In this document: positions 33,601-46,300 of the stretch, in pieces
Layout of the letters: each line of letters starts with the position of its first letter
Numbering within the stretch: the first letter of the stretch is position 1
DNA from: Bugulina stolonifera
Taxonomy: Eukaryota > Bryozoa > Gymnolaemata > Cheilostomatida > Bugulidae
Assembly: GCA_935421135.1 (NCBI GenBank)
Contig: OW285193.1
Coordinates: 17,098,099 to 17,162,098 of the forward strand
DNA: 64,000 bases
Direction of reading: 5' to 3'
Notes under the pieces: model-generated
The model's database searches: none
What the model was told of the DNA's origin: nothing
Seen by the model: only the letters and a program-made list of their open reading frames with translations
Made by a program: the position numbers and the translations under genes

Positions 33601-36600
33601 ATCTGCAAACTATATGCCTATCTGTCATTAGATATATAAACATACCTTTATCTAAACTGTTTACTGCTAAATACAAGAAAACTCACTTTTTAGCCTCAGT
33701 TTCCTCAGTGCGAGCTGTAAGACCATGTAGTAGTCCATCAGATTTTACTTCTAAACCATCCAGTCTTTCCTCAAGATCAGACACCATTTTGGATTTCTCT
33801 TTCAAGTCTAGTTGGAGTTTCCTGACGTGAGACTCGGAAGCTGACAGCTCCTTCTGCCTCGCCTCAAGATCAGCGGTCAGCTGAATCAGCTCATCGTGTA
33901 GACGGCGTAACTGTATTTAATACACAGAGAGTGCTATGGCTTCTTTCAATGTAAAATAATACTTTATCCCAGAAAAAGTTATGAATAAATACAAAAATCA
34001 AAAGTTCAAATGTACCTGAATGTTGGTGAAGTATATAAGCACGATAATAATAGCTATTTACAAAAGCAAGCTTAGAGTAACGAGCAAAGACATAAATTTA
34101 CTTGTGCAATGAATTTCTACCGCTTGCTATGCATGTACAAACATTTACATACATTATCGGCTTTCTGGTCACGATCTCTCTGACACTGAATCAGCTGTTC
34201 AGAAGTCTGTCGGAGTTGTGTTTCCACTTCACCTCGGTAGTTACTTATAGTCACATCTAGCTGTGATACCTGCTGAGCTCGAGTAAGGAGTTGCTTCTCC
34301 TGACTCCGTATTTGTTCTTCAAGCTCCTGTGTCTAAAATACATGAAAAGTTTGTTAAGAAACATGGGATTGGGTAGTGATCCTTTGATATGGTGAAGACA
34401 TGTTGGAAAGTTGTCCCACCTTAATGCAGTGAACGAACTGTTTCTAACTAGCATGCTTACAGTCTAAGCTTCCCGCTGAATTGTTTGTTAACTCTATCCC
34501 AATTAGCTGCAGAAAGCAAAAGTGGGCTTTAAAAAACCCATTTGCTATCCTTTTCTGGATGGGGGGGGGGACAAAAGAGGCATGACTGCAGAATTGCTTC
34601 CTGGTTTTAGATAAATAGGTTGAGGTCACTTCAAAAGATTATGGACAAAAACAAAAACATTTCAAGTAATGATAACACTACCAAACAGTTAAACCAATCA
34701 CGTAATACCGCCACACATTCCAATCAATCATGGTAATACCTCGAGTGTTTTGGACTTGATCTCCTCATGCGCTTTCATTAGTGACTTCTCAACTTTCCTC
34801 ATCTGACTCTCCAAAGATTTTTTCTCCTCTTGAGTGGAAGAGAGAGCATCCTATAACACACAGTCTAAATGCAGATATACTTAACATACCAACAGTAAAT
34901 AATATATAGGCTAATATCTTACAATTTTTTCATGGAATGTAAATCGATAGGTCATTCTGTTATTGCAATCTCCTAGATACCAACCTGTAGCTCTTCACAC
35001 TGACACATGGCTGTTTTAAGGTCATTTTGGGCACGTCTAAATTCCCCCTCAAACTGAGTATTGAGTCTATTGTGATGTTCCAAATCTATTTCCATCTTCT
35101 GAAGACGCCCTTCCAGTGTAACCACTAAATAGAGAAGGAAATAGAGTACATCCATTTAAAACACAACACTCTAAAAAGTGATGTGTTTTTAAGCTAGGAA
35201 TTTGTTTTTTGAGCAGTCAGAGACTTGTTTCAAATCCATGAAAATACCAGTCGCTGACTGGGGTTTGAACTCAGGGCCTCAATGGTACCTAATCACCTAG
35301 CACAGTGAACAGAACACGCTACCACTTGAAACAAGTCTCTAACAGCTTAAAAAACAAATTTCTTGCTTAAAAATACATCACTATATAAAAAAATGGCAAA
35401 GCCCCCTAACACTCCAAAAAGTGTTTTTAAAAAATTCAGTGTGTGTTTTTGCCTGAGATGCCCAATTTCATGGCCAACTATAATTTCAATAGCTTTCTCA
35501 ATACATGGGTTCTCACTATAATCTTTGTGTTATTAGAAAACTTCAGTTCCCCTCAATACCGTATTATCACTTTGCATATTATGTTACATACGATGTAATC
35601 ACAGGACACTACATACTGTAACTACTACAATGTTACATGTGCCATTCTTACCATCATTATCCTTCTTCCTCAGACACTCCTGCATCTCATTCAGTTCAGC
35701 TTCCACTTCCTTCACTCTCTCCAGACGAGACTTTTCAACTGACGAGCTGTGCGACAGTTTTGACTCAAGAGAATCGACTTCCACCAATAAAGAGCTACGA
35801 TCCATCTCCAAATCATTGACCTATAACAATGTGGTAGATGTATGCGTGTAGTACAGTGAATTGCTGCTAATAAATTCTCCAATATGAATAATGAAAGAAA
35901 TTTTAGTTGAAATTCATAGAGAAATACAATGTAGGTTAATAAATTAGTCAGATTCAGCTCCCCCTCCCCACAGATGAGAATCAGAGATACACAAAGAGAA
36001 CATATTGAATTTACAAAGACCAAATATTGACATAAGCACACTACTGTAATGCAAGTACATTCAAGACCACAATTATCATGAATCGATAGATGCACAGTAA
36101 TATACACACAACAGTTTACCAGTGGGCAAGATTTAGGCATGAGGCAACACACCAAGAACAAGGAGTTATGCTCCCCTGCTATACCACATATAGGAATTAC
36201 GCAAAGTAGTATAGATTATACGTGTACAGGTAAGTAGTACCTTGTTATTCAGCTGCTCCTCGTTGATCTTGAAATGCTCCAGTTCCTCCAATGACTTCTC
36301 CAGGCTCTGTCTCAACTTCTCGACCTCTCCTCTGTGAGCCTGTCCAACCCGTTTCAGAGTCTGCTCCATGTTATGAACCTATAGTATAAGTACACCAACA
36401 TCATCATGTCAGTCATCAGTGTGCAACGTCACATGTATGTGTTGCTAATGTACATCACTGGTCACCCAGATTATTACCACACTTCATCCATTCAAAGAAC
36501 AATGATATATTACTGCAGAACCATCTCCCTCAACCTGAAGATGAACAGTCGAGTATAAACCATATATATCTGGTACCTGTGAGCTAAGTGTGGCGTGTTG

Positions 36601-39600
36601 CTGTTCCAGCGTTTGGACCTTCTGGGATTCCTCTCGGCTCATCTGTCTGTTCGTCTGCAATTCCTGTTTGAGTCGTGACAGCTCTGTCTCATGCTCCTTG
36701 ACTGTAGTCTGGGCTACTTTTAGTCTGGCCTGGTATTCCTTTATCTAATAAAATCCACACATGACTTGGTGTCTGGGCCAACATCCATATTCACAATAAA
36801 TAGATTACAATTGAAAATTAATAGTTCAAATAAATCCACAAAACAAGAGTGCTTACAAACTGATCCTTTTCATCTAGTTGTCTCTCGTATGACACCTTTT
36901 TATCTCGCAGCTGATTGGCTAGAGCATCACACTCCTGTCTGGTGACGGAAAGAGTCGACTCGACGTGAGTTAGTCGAGACTCTGTGCTCTGAAGTTGAGA
37001 AGACAACTCTGTGTGTAATGCGTTACTGTCTTCACGTGTTGCTTTCATATCCTAAACAGAAGACATATATGTACATGCAAAACGTACAATATAATAGAAA
37101 GATACATGACACAATTCTTATTTATATCTAAAATCCTGAAAACAATCAAAATAAAATGCTTTAAGCTTGTTTTATGGTAATGGACTTGTTGTAAATTTAC
37201 AATGTTTTGTGGATTTGAAGTTATTAGTTACCTTATTCAGCTCCTCCATGCATTTCTGTTTAGCTTCTACCTGAGACTCCAACTTGATAATCTCAGCCTG
37301 TGAAGCAGAATAATCCTTCTGCAGGTTAGACAGCTGATCTCTAAGGTCATCCTTCTGTTTCTGAAACTACAAAAGCCAAGATATGTAAACCAGAAATAGA
37401 AGGGCTTGTATTCATTACAGCACATGACTAAAAGTGAAATAATAAAACTGTCAAAGTAAATAATATTTTAGTTATTAAACTGACAAGCATCTCATTCAAT
37501 TGCAATCATTTTTTTTATACAATAGTGGAGATTTGCCACCTGGAACATTGCATTAGCCGACATAATTTCTAGCCACTCAACTCAACTTAAACATGCAAAC
37601 AGCAAATGTTTGTAGACCTATAACTAAGCGCAAACTTACAGCAGCCACCTGTTGCTGCCAGTGGTCACACTGCTGCTGCAGAGAGTCCAAATGTTCATCT
37701 TTCTCTGCTCTTTTTGACAGAAGCTCTTTCTTCAACCCTACAATCTAAAGAATGGTTGATAGCATTGTAATGTGGTTGAAGGCCATGGCACAGCAGCTTA
37801 ACAATATATGAGAAACACAATTACATCTTATGTGGTAGTACAATCATTTGTATACAAATTGAACATTTTTACAGTTACATGACTGTCATGAGCAATTATA
37901 ACATCTACGATCTATGATATTTTATGCATCTGAACATAATTGTATACCGGCCATTGTTTGTCCGACTAGATTAAAGGAAATAAGGGTTCTAATTCCGGAC
38001 ATACCTGTCTCTGTAGGCGGTCAGCAACAGAACACTGCTCCTCGAGGTCGGCACCCTGAAGCTGTGCTGCCTTTTCAGCCTCAAATAGTTTTTGTTTCAT
38101 TGATTTCATTTCAGATTCTAAGGCAGACTTCTGCAATATGTTAATCAACTTTAATTGATTATTAGCACGATGATAAAATGATTACAGGTTACTACTGGAA
38201 ATTATGCAGCCCCATCACGGCAAATGGTACCTACACCTACATGTATATGATTATGCACATGCTGAACGCACATGCATATAAATGGCAGAGCACTATTTTA
38301 GACATATAAGTGCATTTATAACAGCTACCAAACAAGTCACATACTTGTGTATGTTTATTGATACTAACTAACAGCTAAACAATTTACCTGTTGTTTGAGA
38401 TTCTTATTGCTTTGTTGACTAGATTCAAGTTTCTTTCTAGACGCAGTTATCTCCACCTGAACTTCCTTTAGCCTGCTCTCCAGCATATCACTTCTACTCT
38501 CGGTTTCTGATAGTTTAGACTTTAACCTAGTAACCTCAGAAGATAGCCTTGACCTTTCTCCAGTGTGAGCTGAATATTAGTAAGATTAACATTAGAAGAC
38601 ATATGGAATTTCACAAGAGTACCTTATCTCTTTGACCCCCTCACAAATTCTACTCACTGTCCATCATTTTAGCAGGTGTGACTGACTGGGAGAGAGATTG
38701 GCGGTGGAGAAGAGATATATGAAGTGTCTAATTTATGACAATCAGATGACCTTCAAACATAGCGCTTTTCACTTGATATAATTATACAAGTACACTGTAA
38801 TGTAGGAAATGGCACTACGAGTGGAATTGATTTCTTTGTAGAGTTCTTCAAAGTAGGTAATATTAATTATATTCTGCACTCACTCAGTTTCTCAGATTTT
38901 CTCTGAATCTTCTCCCTGGCATCAAGAGCGAGTTGACTTAACTTCAGCTTTGATTCGGCGTCATCTATTACTATCTGTAGTTCACACACTTCTCTATTCT
39001 TATTTGCTAGCTCCATCCTATCAATAGTTATATAGTATATCATCACCCATGTGCTATGTAGCAACTCACATAGTACATGTATATAGCATAATGCAAATGA
39101 GAAATCTGCAGACAAGAACTTGATACTAAGTGTGATTTATACGACATGAAGAGAAAAACTAAAATGCCGATGTCGTTTAATATTAAACCTAATAATGCCA
39201 ACTTCTCGAAACAAATATACATTTTACAATAGGGTCTCGGCAGAAAGCGGGTACAGTTAGCGATTGTTAGTGGCTGTTATAGTCACCTCAGCTGAGCGAT
39301 TTCATGACTATCAGAGTCGGTTGTCTTTCCTCTGCCCTCTATTCTACTAGCTAAACTCTCTAGCCTAGCTAGCTGTTCAGACGTCAACTGAATCTCCTGT
39401 TGGCACACCAACAGCTTTCTCTCCGATTCTTCAAGCTCGCACTTAAGCTCGAGATTTTCCATTTTCACATGATCAACTTCCTGTGACTGTGCTTCCATAG
39501 TAGCAATCCTATTAACCATTATAAGGTGATTAAAAAACTCTTAGTTCTTCTTATTTCTAACACCAAAAAGTAGAAAGTGAAATCTCATTGGTATCCAACG

Positions 39601-42417
39601 AGAATATCCCAATCGCGAAGTTATTCCAACGCTATTAATCACTTAAAAAGTTACCTTCTATTTTGTTGCCCAAGTTCATTTTCCATACTAGCAAACTGCT
39701 CCTGTAGAGTAGTCAACTTGGTCGTTTTCGATTTCAATTCATTCTGTAACGTGCTTATGTCTGCAAGGAAATATTGTGTGTCATAGAAACACTGTTTTAC
39801 AGATGACATTACTTTGGTTGTTTTATAGACAAAATACGGGCCATCTTGTTAAAATCATGTAATATAGAACCAAAGTCAGGTCAGTAGAATGAATACCTTC
39901 AACAAATTGTTTATTGTGCTTTTTCTCAGCAGTAATTGTCTTCTCTTTAGTCTTAAGTTGATCTTGTAACTGTAACACTTTACTATGTAGGTCTGCTTTC
40001 TCTTCCATCGTAGCTTTAGACTCTATTGCATCACATTCTAGACTGTGTACCTGACCACGTAACTCTGCCAGTTGTAAGTTGAGTGTTCTATTAGCAGCAA
40101 CAAGTTGGGACCACTCCACAGTGTCCCGCTCCTTTGAACTAAAGAACCACGAAGGGGAACTGCTGACACAAGTGCAATCTAATATACAGTGTAAAGGATA
40201 TATGCGCAGAATAGCAGATACAATCTTCTCTCTCCAATACAAAAAAGTTTAACTGTGCCCCTTCATTCATTAAATATCCCCCATATTTATCTAAACAAAA
40301 GTAAAAAGATATTTATCCCTAATAAGCTACATTACCTCTGCTCATCTTCAAATTGTGCCAGTTTATTCTTCAGATCCTTGTTCTGGGATAGCAGAGAGTT
40401 TCTCTCCCGATCTTTCCGCTTTAGATCCTTCTTTAACTCTAAAGTACTCTTTGATTCAACGCTATGAACTTCAGATAAATTTGTCTCCAAGTTTTTCACG
40501 TTAGCTAAAGCTTCATCTCTCTCTACTCGTAGCCTGTAAAACAGATTGAAATGGTGCATCAATTGAATAGAAGCATCAACAGTCTGGAAACTGTCATCAG
40601 ACTAATCATGCTTTGGCCTCAAGGTCTCACTGTGTACACTAAATTCTTCAATAGTATGGAAGAGAGAAGGTAGAAGAAAATTAGTATATTCTAGAGCATA
40701 TACTAACGATTTAATGAGATCTTGCTGCTCTTTCATTCTTTCCTCTGTCACCTTTAACATCTCATTGCATTGCTTGAGCCGTTTATTACCCTCAACTGAC
40801 CCATAATTCCTAGCTTCTGATTGTCTGTATTAAACAAGTAAACTATAATTCAACAATTCTGATCACACTTAAAACATGGTGCAAGCAGACTTAAACTTCA
40901 CATGTCCAATACTATTGAAAAATGTAGTTCTCAGTATTGAACATTGAACTTGGTAAAACTTGAGCACCGGGTGGAGGTGTGGGATAATGGCCACGCCAAG
41001 CGGATGTTGGAGAGCAATAGCATTATGATGCACACCTGAGAGCATTCTCTAGAACCTTAACTTCATTCTGTAGAGAAACTAAACTCTCCTGGAGCTGAGT
41101 AATCAGCCGTTTATAAGTTGCGATGTCATCATTCACCGCTGTGCGCTCAGAGTTGCTCTAAAATATATCATATATTCTCGGATGAGATGGGTATATAAGA
41201 GAAGTGAACACAATAGAAATTGTATTCACAGGTATGTGTTAGAAATGCTGTCAGCTGACAGCAAGACAGAAGAAAGCCTACCACAAGCATGAACAAATAG
41301 TGACAACTCATGGAAATATATGGCTTAGTGTATTGAATGTTTTCACCTAAAAGATATTCAGTGCTACAAGTGTAGTCAGAAAATCCTACTTATTACCTAC
41401 TGCTACTGTGTACCATAGCACTAGCACATCTACCTTGCTTAGTTCACTGTGTGCGTCCATCAGCTTGTTAACCAATGAGTCTTTCTCATCCTGAAGCTGA
41501 GCGTTTGCTTTCTCTAACTCATGAAGACGCTTCCTCACTTCATCAGAGCTGCTATCTCCTCCACCGAAGTTGAAGAGAGGGTGGTTAGCAAATACTGCAT
41601 CCACCATGTCCACACCAGAGCCAGCATGCTTAAAATAGGAAGACGTCACCTTATTTCATTACAAATAAAGAGGGCAACACAGAAAACTTCAAGAATTCGT
41701 TACACACAAAGTTCTCTGACAGTATTCAAAATCTCACAATTGACTTAAATATGGGCGGACCCTATCTGCATAATGTAATATAGTTATTATACATCTAGGT
41801 GACGAGAACAAACAAAAGTTTCGCAAAAAATCATTTTCAGCTACTTTCATGATTTTAATTGAATATTAGCAGCTCACATACACAAACCCAGCATACAGGT
41901 GGTTAAGTGTTTTACCCTGGTAAAGTGAAACCTTTTACTTGGACTATTGGATCTGCTACATGGTCCTGATGGACCGGGATATGATCCCCGGTAATGATCT
42001 AAAAGTGGGGTGGTCTGTAATTCATCTAGAGTCAGCGTTTGAGGTGTGGGTGCATTTGATCCATACCTCCCAGACTTGGAAGAAGTTTGCCGAGGTGAAG
42101 ATCTGCAATGATTTCTACATTATTAATTGGAAAACAAACAATACACAAGATACATTTTTGTAGGCGACATAGGCTACCACATGGTAACTTATTACTCAAG
42201 CCAGTAACAATCGCCTACAACTATTACATACATTTGCAGTCTAGCAAGCCCACATTTCCCTGTTGGTGATTTCTAGTGAATAGTGAACAGCAAATTCAAC
42301 AAACCTCGCGCTTGATAAAGAGCTGATCAGTGTCCGCTCTGTTTGACTTATCCTTTCTTTTAGTGCCTGAGCATTGGTGAGTATGTCATCTTGCCGCTTG
42401 CTACTTGCACATGCCAT
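30609..42417 (-). CDS. Large coiled-coil protein (30 exons, ~1,558 aa)
   Basis: All phases match from the ATG at 42417 to the TGA at 30609. Minus-strand exons, high to low: 42417-42305, 42102-41916, 41628-41434, 41157-41036, 40824-40708, 40533-40336, 40138-39897, 39760-39655, 39508-39287, 39017-38884, 38681-38658 (24-nt micro-exon), 38569-38388, 38130-38005, 37744-37640, 37366-37232, 37051-36857, 36744-36577, 36378-36241, 35820-35652, 35124-34985, 34850-34740, 34332-34153, 33910-33687, 33381-33264, 33116-32977, 32739-32535, 32328-32164, 31899-31658, 31413-31223, 30691-30609. The first ~130 residues are Ser/Pro/Gly-rich. Then about 1,200 residues are almost continuous heptad-rich coiled coil (Glu, Lys, Gln, Leu), and the last ~230 are acidic and disordered. 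No enzymatic or membrane segment is seen. It is likely a scaffold or tether (golgin, centrosomal or rootletin-like); which one I cannot say. Confidence 0.88.
35177..35382 (-). mobile_element. Foldback element with tRNA-like core
   Basis: The 56-nt arms (35177-35232 and 35327-35382) are inverted copies with a few mismatches. The 94-bp core on the minus strand reads AGTGGTAGCGTG (A-box-like) and GAGTTCAAACCCCAG (B-box-like) about 45 nt apart, as in a tRNA or tRNA-derived SINE. It is intronic, between coiled-coil exons 35652 and 35124. A core-only relative is at 22271. Confidence 0.65.
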
Positions 42418-43371
42418 CGGTCGAAATAACAGGCAGCATATAACTAAAACTAGTCATAATAAATATTACAATATAATAATAATTTAATATTTATCTAAAA
42501 AGTAAAAAATCTTAAAACAACAAAAAAAAACAATTAATATTATATATAAATAATGAACGTAGCTATTTTATAATAACATTAAATAAATATTGTAATTATT
42601 TTATTAGCCTATAGATATAAACAGGTATTTATACATGTAGTTACACATTAGATTATTTTCATTTGTAAAGTAAAAGTAGTAGTTACAGAATAAAAATTTT
42701 TGATAGTAATATTAATATTATTAAAAAGTCTTATTTTGTAACTATTATTATTATATTTAGACGTATAAGTTAGTATAGTATGGATTTAGATTAGCTGATA
42801 AAATAAAAATAGAATTGTGAGTATAAATATTTCATATGTCAATGAGCAGTAACAATTTGCTTTCTTTCAATTTCACGGTATTGTATGGTAATTTAAAATG
42901 GGAAAGTTTTTCAAATTAACATGTGATTACCTTTTCAGATTTAAATTTGGGAGACAATTGTAATATTTATATTTTGTCACGGCCGCCTTCACAACATTGC
43001 TTATGTGATTGGCTAATAAGACAGATGACGTCAGGATATAAACAAACTTTTGTTTAAAAAATAAGAAAACACAGCGCAGTTATTTGTTGGCGCGTGAAAC
43101 GTCACAGTCTCTGTCCATAGTCCTTAACGATGCTTTGCACGCAAATCAGGTCGTTACAACTACTGACTAAATATTGTTTATGTGCTCCTGTCCTATTACC
43201 AAAACACCCATATTTGCTTACTTTTAGATGAAAACACAAGGTTGAATCTGAAACCAGGTTAACTCTTCTTGATTTACATTTCTTTTATTGACTCCCAAAG
43301 GTTAAGGGGGATGATTTAAAAGTTTTTGATATAGAATTGGTTTTAGCCAATAATTGATTTTTGTTAAGACC
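42418..43371. promoter_or_regulatory. Bidirectional promoter region (coiled-coil gene / SYAP1)
   Basis: Two start codons face away from each other across 954 bp. Close to the SYAP1 side are an inverted CCAAT box (ATTGG, 43008-43012), a perfect CRE palindrome TGACGTCA (43026-43033), an E2F-like TTGGCGCG (43087-43094) and a half CRE (ACGTCAC, near 43099). The left half (42470-42830) is AT-rich. The sites are seen; shared control of both genes is inferred. Confidence 0.6.
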
Positions 43372-46300
43372 ATGTTTAAGGCATTCAGTGATAACTTATC
43401 ATCGTTTATTAGCGGTGGGAAAACCACCGAGGTAGATAAAGATGGCGAGTCCAAGACAACTGGATTAGCCGCTGAGTCTCAAGAAAACATTGAAACAACT
43501 GATGCTGCATCTGATGACCCAGATGTGAGCAAACAACAGGGCAAGTCGCCACCTCCTCGTCCTAATCCACCTCTAAAATCAGCTAGTAGCATTTCGAAGC
43601 AAGATACGTTACCTGAGACTGAAGATACAAATGAGGAGTCGAAACAAGAGGGCGATGGCAGTAAAGCTCAATCAGGTAGCAGTGATAATGGTCAAGCTGA
43701 GACAAGTTTGGAAACTGTGGAAAGCAATACCGAGAGAAAAGACAAGCTTGATGAAGTAGCTGGCAAAGCTCGAGAATGGGGGAGTAAGTCCACATACATT
43801 CAGTAAAGTAAAACTGTTACTAACTTCTCAGTTATTGTTGTTTCACTTATAGGCCTGTCTTTTCTGCTACAACCTATTGACATTTGGGCTATTGTGCCAT
43901 TTGTATAGTCTATATTAACTACTATGAATAACCATTTTTGTCGACGCTGTCAAACTGGGCTTTCAATGCGATGGACCTTACATGTAGGCTTACTAGATTA
44001 TAATCAATGATATCGCATCATGTACAGTCCTGAACAAGTAATGTAATGTTTAAAGTTGATGAATCATTTATTGTCTTTGATTAATAAATTTTAATTTATA
44101 TATTTAGAATGTGCTCTAACCAAAAATATTCAGGACTAACAGAAAAATAAATTACCTCGACAATAATACATGGGTGATTGTTGAGTTTTACTTGTTGCAG
44201 TCTCAACAATGAGCTCACCTTTTGTATAGATGCACTGGCACTTGTTCTAATATCTTGTGATACTAGGACCAATTGCTTGCATTTGGCATTTGCATATATT
44301 TCCACTGCCCACTGTATTGTAGCAGAGCTGTATTTCCTTATGACCAGATATGGTAACTATCTATGCTCGTGACCACAGTCAATTCATGTGTTTATTTGGT
44401 AGGTTATTTGTTCAGCATGACGAAGACAGCTGGTGCTAGTGTGAGTGCCAAAGCCAAGGAGCTCAAGAAGGTCGTAGCTGAAAATGTAAGTTTTAATAAT
44501 ACTTTTCAAATTGAGTCATTTTTAGGAAAGGTTTTAATGGCTGCTGTGTAGCAGAAATCTCTACATTGCTATATATAAATTAACTTGTTATTATTTAGAC
44601 CATCATCGGTGATTTTGTGAAAGAGCAAGACAAGTTTGTATCAGAGAAAAAAGAGAAAGCAAGGGCCAGTGAGGCAGCTGTGCCTCCATGGGTTGGATAT
44701 AATGAAGAGGAGCAGATGAAGACCCAGATGTTGGCCTTGTCCGGTGTAAGTGTGAATAAATAGTCAGAATACATTTTCATACATGTTTCTCAGAACATCA
44801 TATTGGGTTTGCTTTAAGGCCCCGTCTTCTTTCTAAACATTATTATCACTCAGGGGAATTCATTTCCTTGGAAAACAATTTATAGTTTTATGTGTTGCAC
44901 AGAGATATAGTGCAACACATCAAATAAGAATAGTTAATATTAAGAATAGTGAAAAGGTATTTAGTGCTGTGGAAAGTTGACACACTAATATTCGTTTCAT
45001 TAAAAGCTTCTATAGCAGAATACTCGACACTCACAGTATTTATTTCCTGCTGATGCCGCCCTCCTATTTTTGAATCAATATTGGCATCTGCAGTGATGAC
45101 TGTCACTGGTGAAAGCTCTCTCATCCATTGATTTTCATCCCTTATTAACAGCGAAGATGATTGATTAGCAGAGAAGCTACAGAGTGCTTTTAACCGTTTC
45201 CCAAGTTACTAATTACTATCATTCATGGCCATTATATAATTAGTTTTTATAATATAATATTTGTATGTTGGACACTAATTATAATCCCACACAATTCGTA
45301 CAATATAATTATATAAATCCCTACCCCAGTAAAGTAGAATCTATCCAATATGGTTTCTCAACTGAAGATCAATACTGCATTGTATTTTCTAATTAGATTT
45401 AATAGTTGAAATTTTGCTTTCTTGTTCTAATAAATGAGAATTATAGGTTTCTTGATTTTTCTTCCTCAGTTATTTTATAAACCCTCATTTTATTGAATGT
45501 GTTAGCCTCTCAGTGCATAGAACAATGCTTTTCTTAGTATAATATTAGTCTAGTATGTCTTACATATATATGTGTGCGTATTCCTTTAGGACAAACGAAA
45601 CTTCCTAAGAAATCCACCCACTGGGGTACAGTTTCACTTTGATTACGAAACTTGTTACCCTGTTGCCATGGCTACCTTAGCTGAAGATGACAAGCTGAAA
45701 GACATGAGGTTCAAACTGGTCCCTAAACAGTAAGTTAGTTTGCCAGGCTCTTGCACTGTGTAAGCGGATAGTTCCAAGGAGGTTTTCTGGTGTGAGGATA
45801 GCAAAGGAGTGGAAGTTGATGACTGTCTTCACTGATACTGCACACAGTATGGGCGTCTATGTAGTTTATGTGGTGTTGCACTCTATATAGGCAATTGGCT
45901 ATTGTATGTGTGCAATCATGCAACAATGAAATAAGATGCAGAATATGTTATTTGATTATTGTATTTGTGTATTAAAAGAATTAATGGTAATAACCAACCA
46001 TTGATAATAATTTAGGATGCAATCATGCTAGTCACTAATGGTTGTTCAAATTAATGTAAACAGAAATTATTTGTAAGTTTATTTAAATCATCTTTCCAGA
46101 GTGAATGAACATGATTTCTGGAGGAATTACTTTTACCGAGTGTCACTTATCAAGCAGTCCACGCAGCTTACCTCATTGGCTAAACAGTCGGCAGCAGGTT
46201 AGTCACCCACTCAACTCACTAGCAGCTCGTACGTGTAATACATGGTATAGTAGTCTATAATATGCATGCACTATATTACACAGTAGCAGTTGTACCAAAT

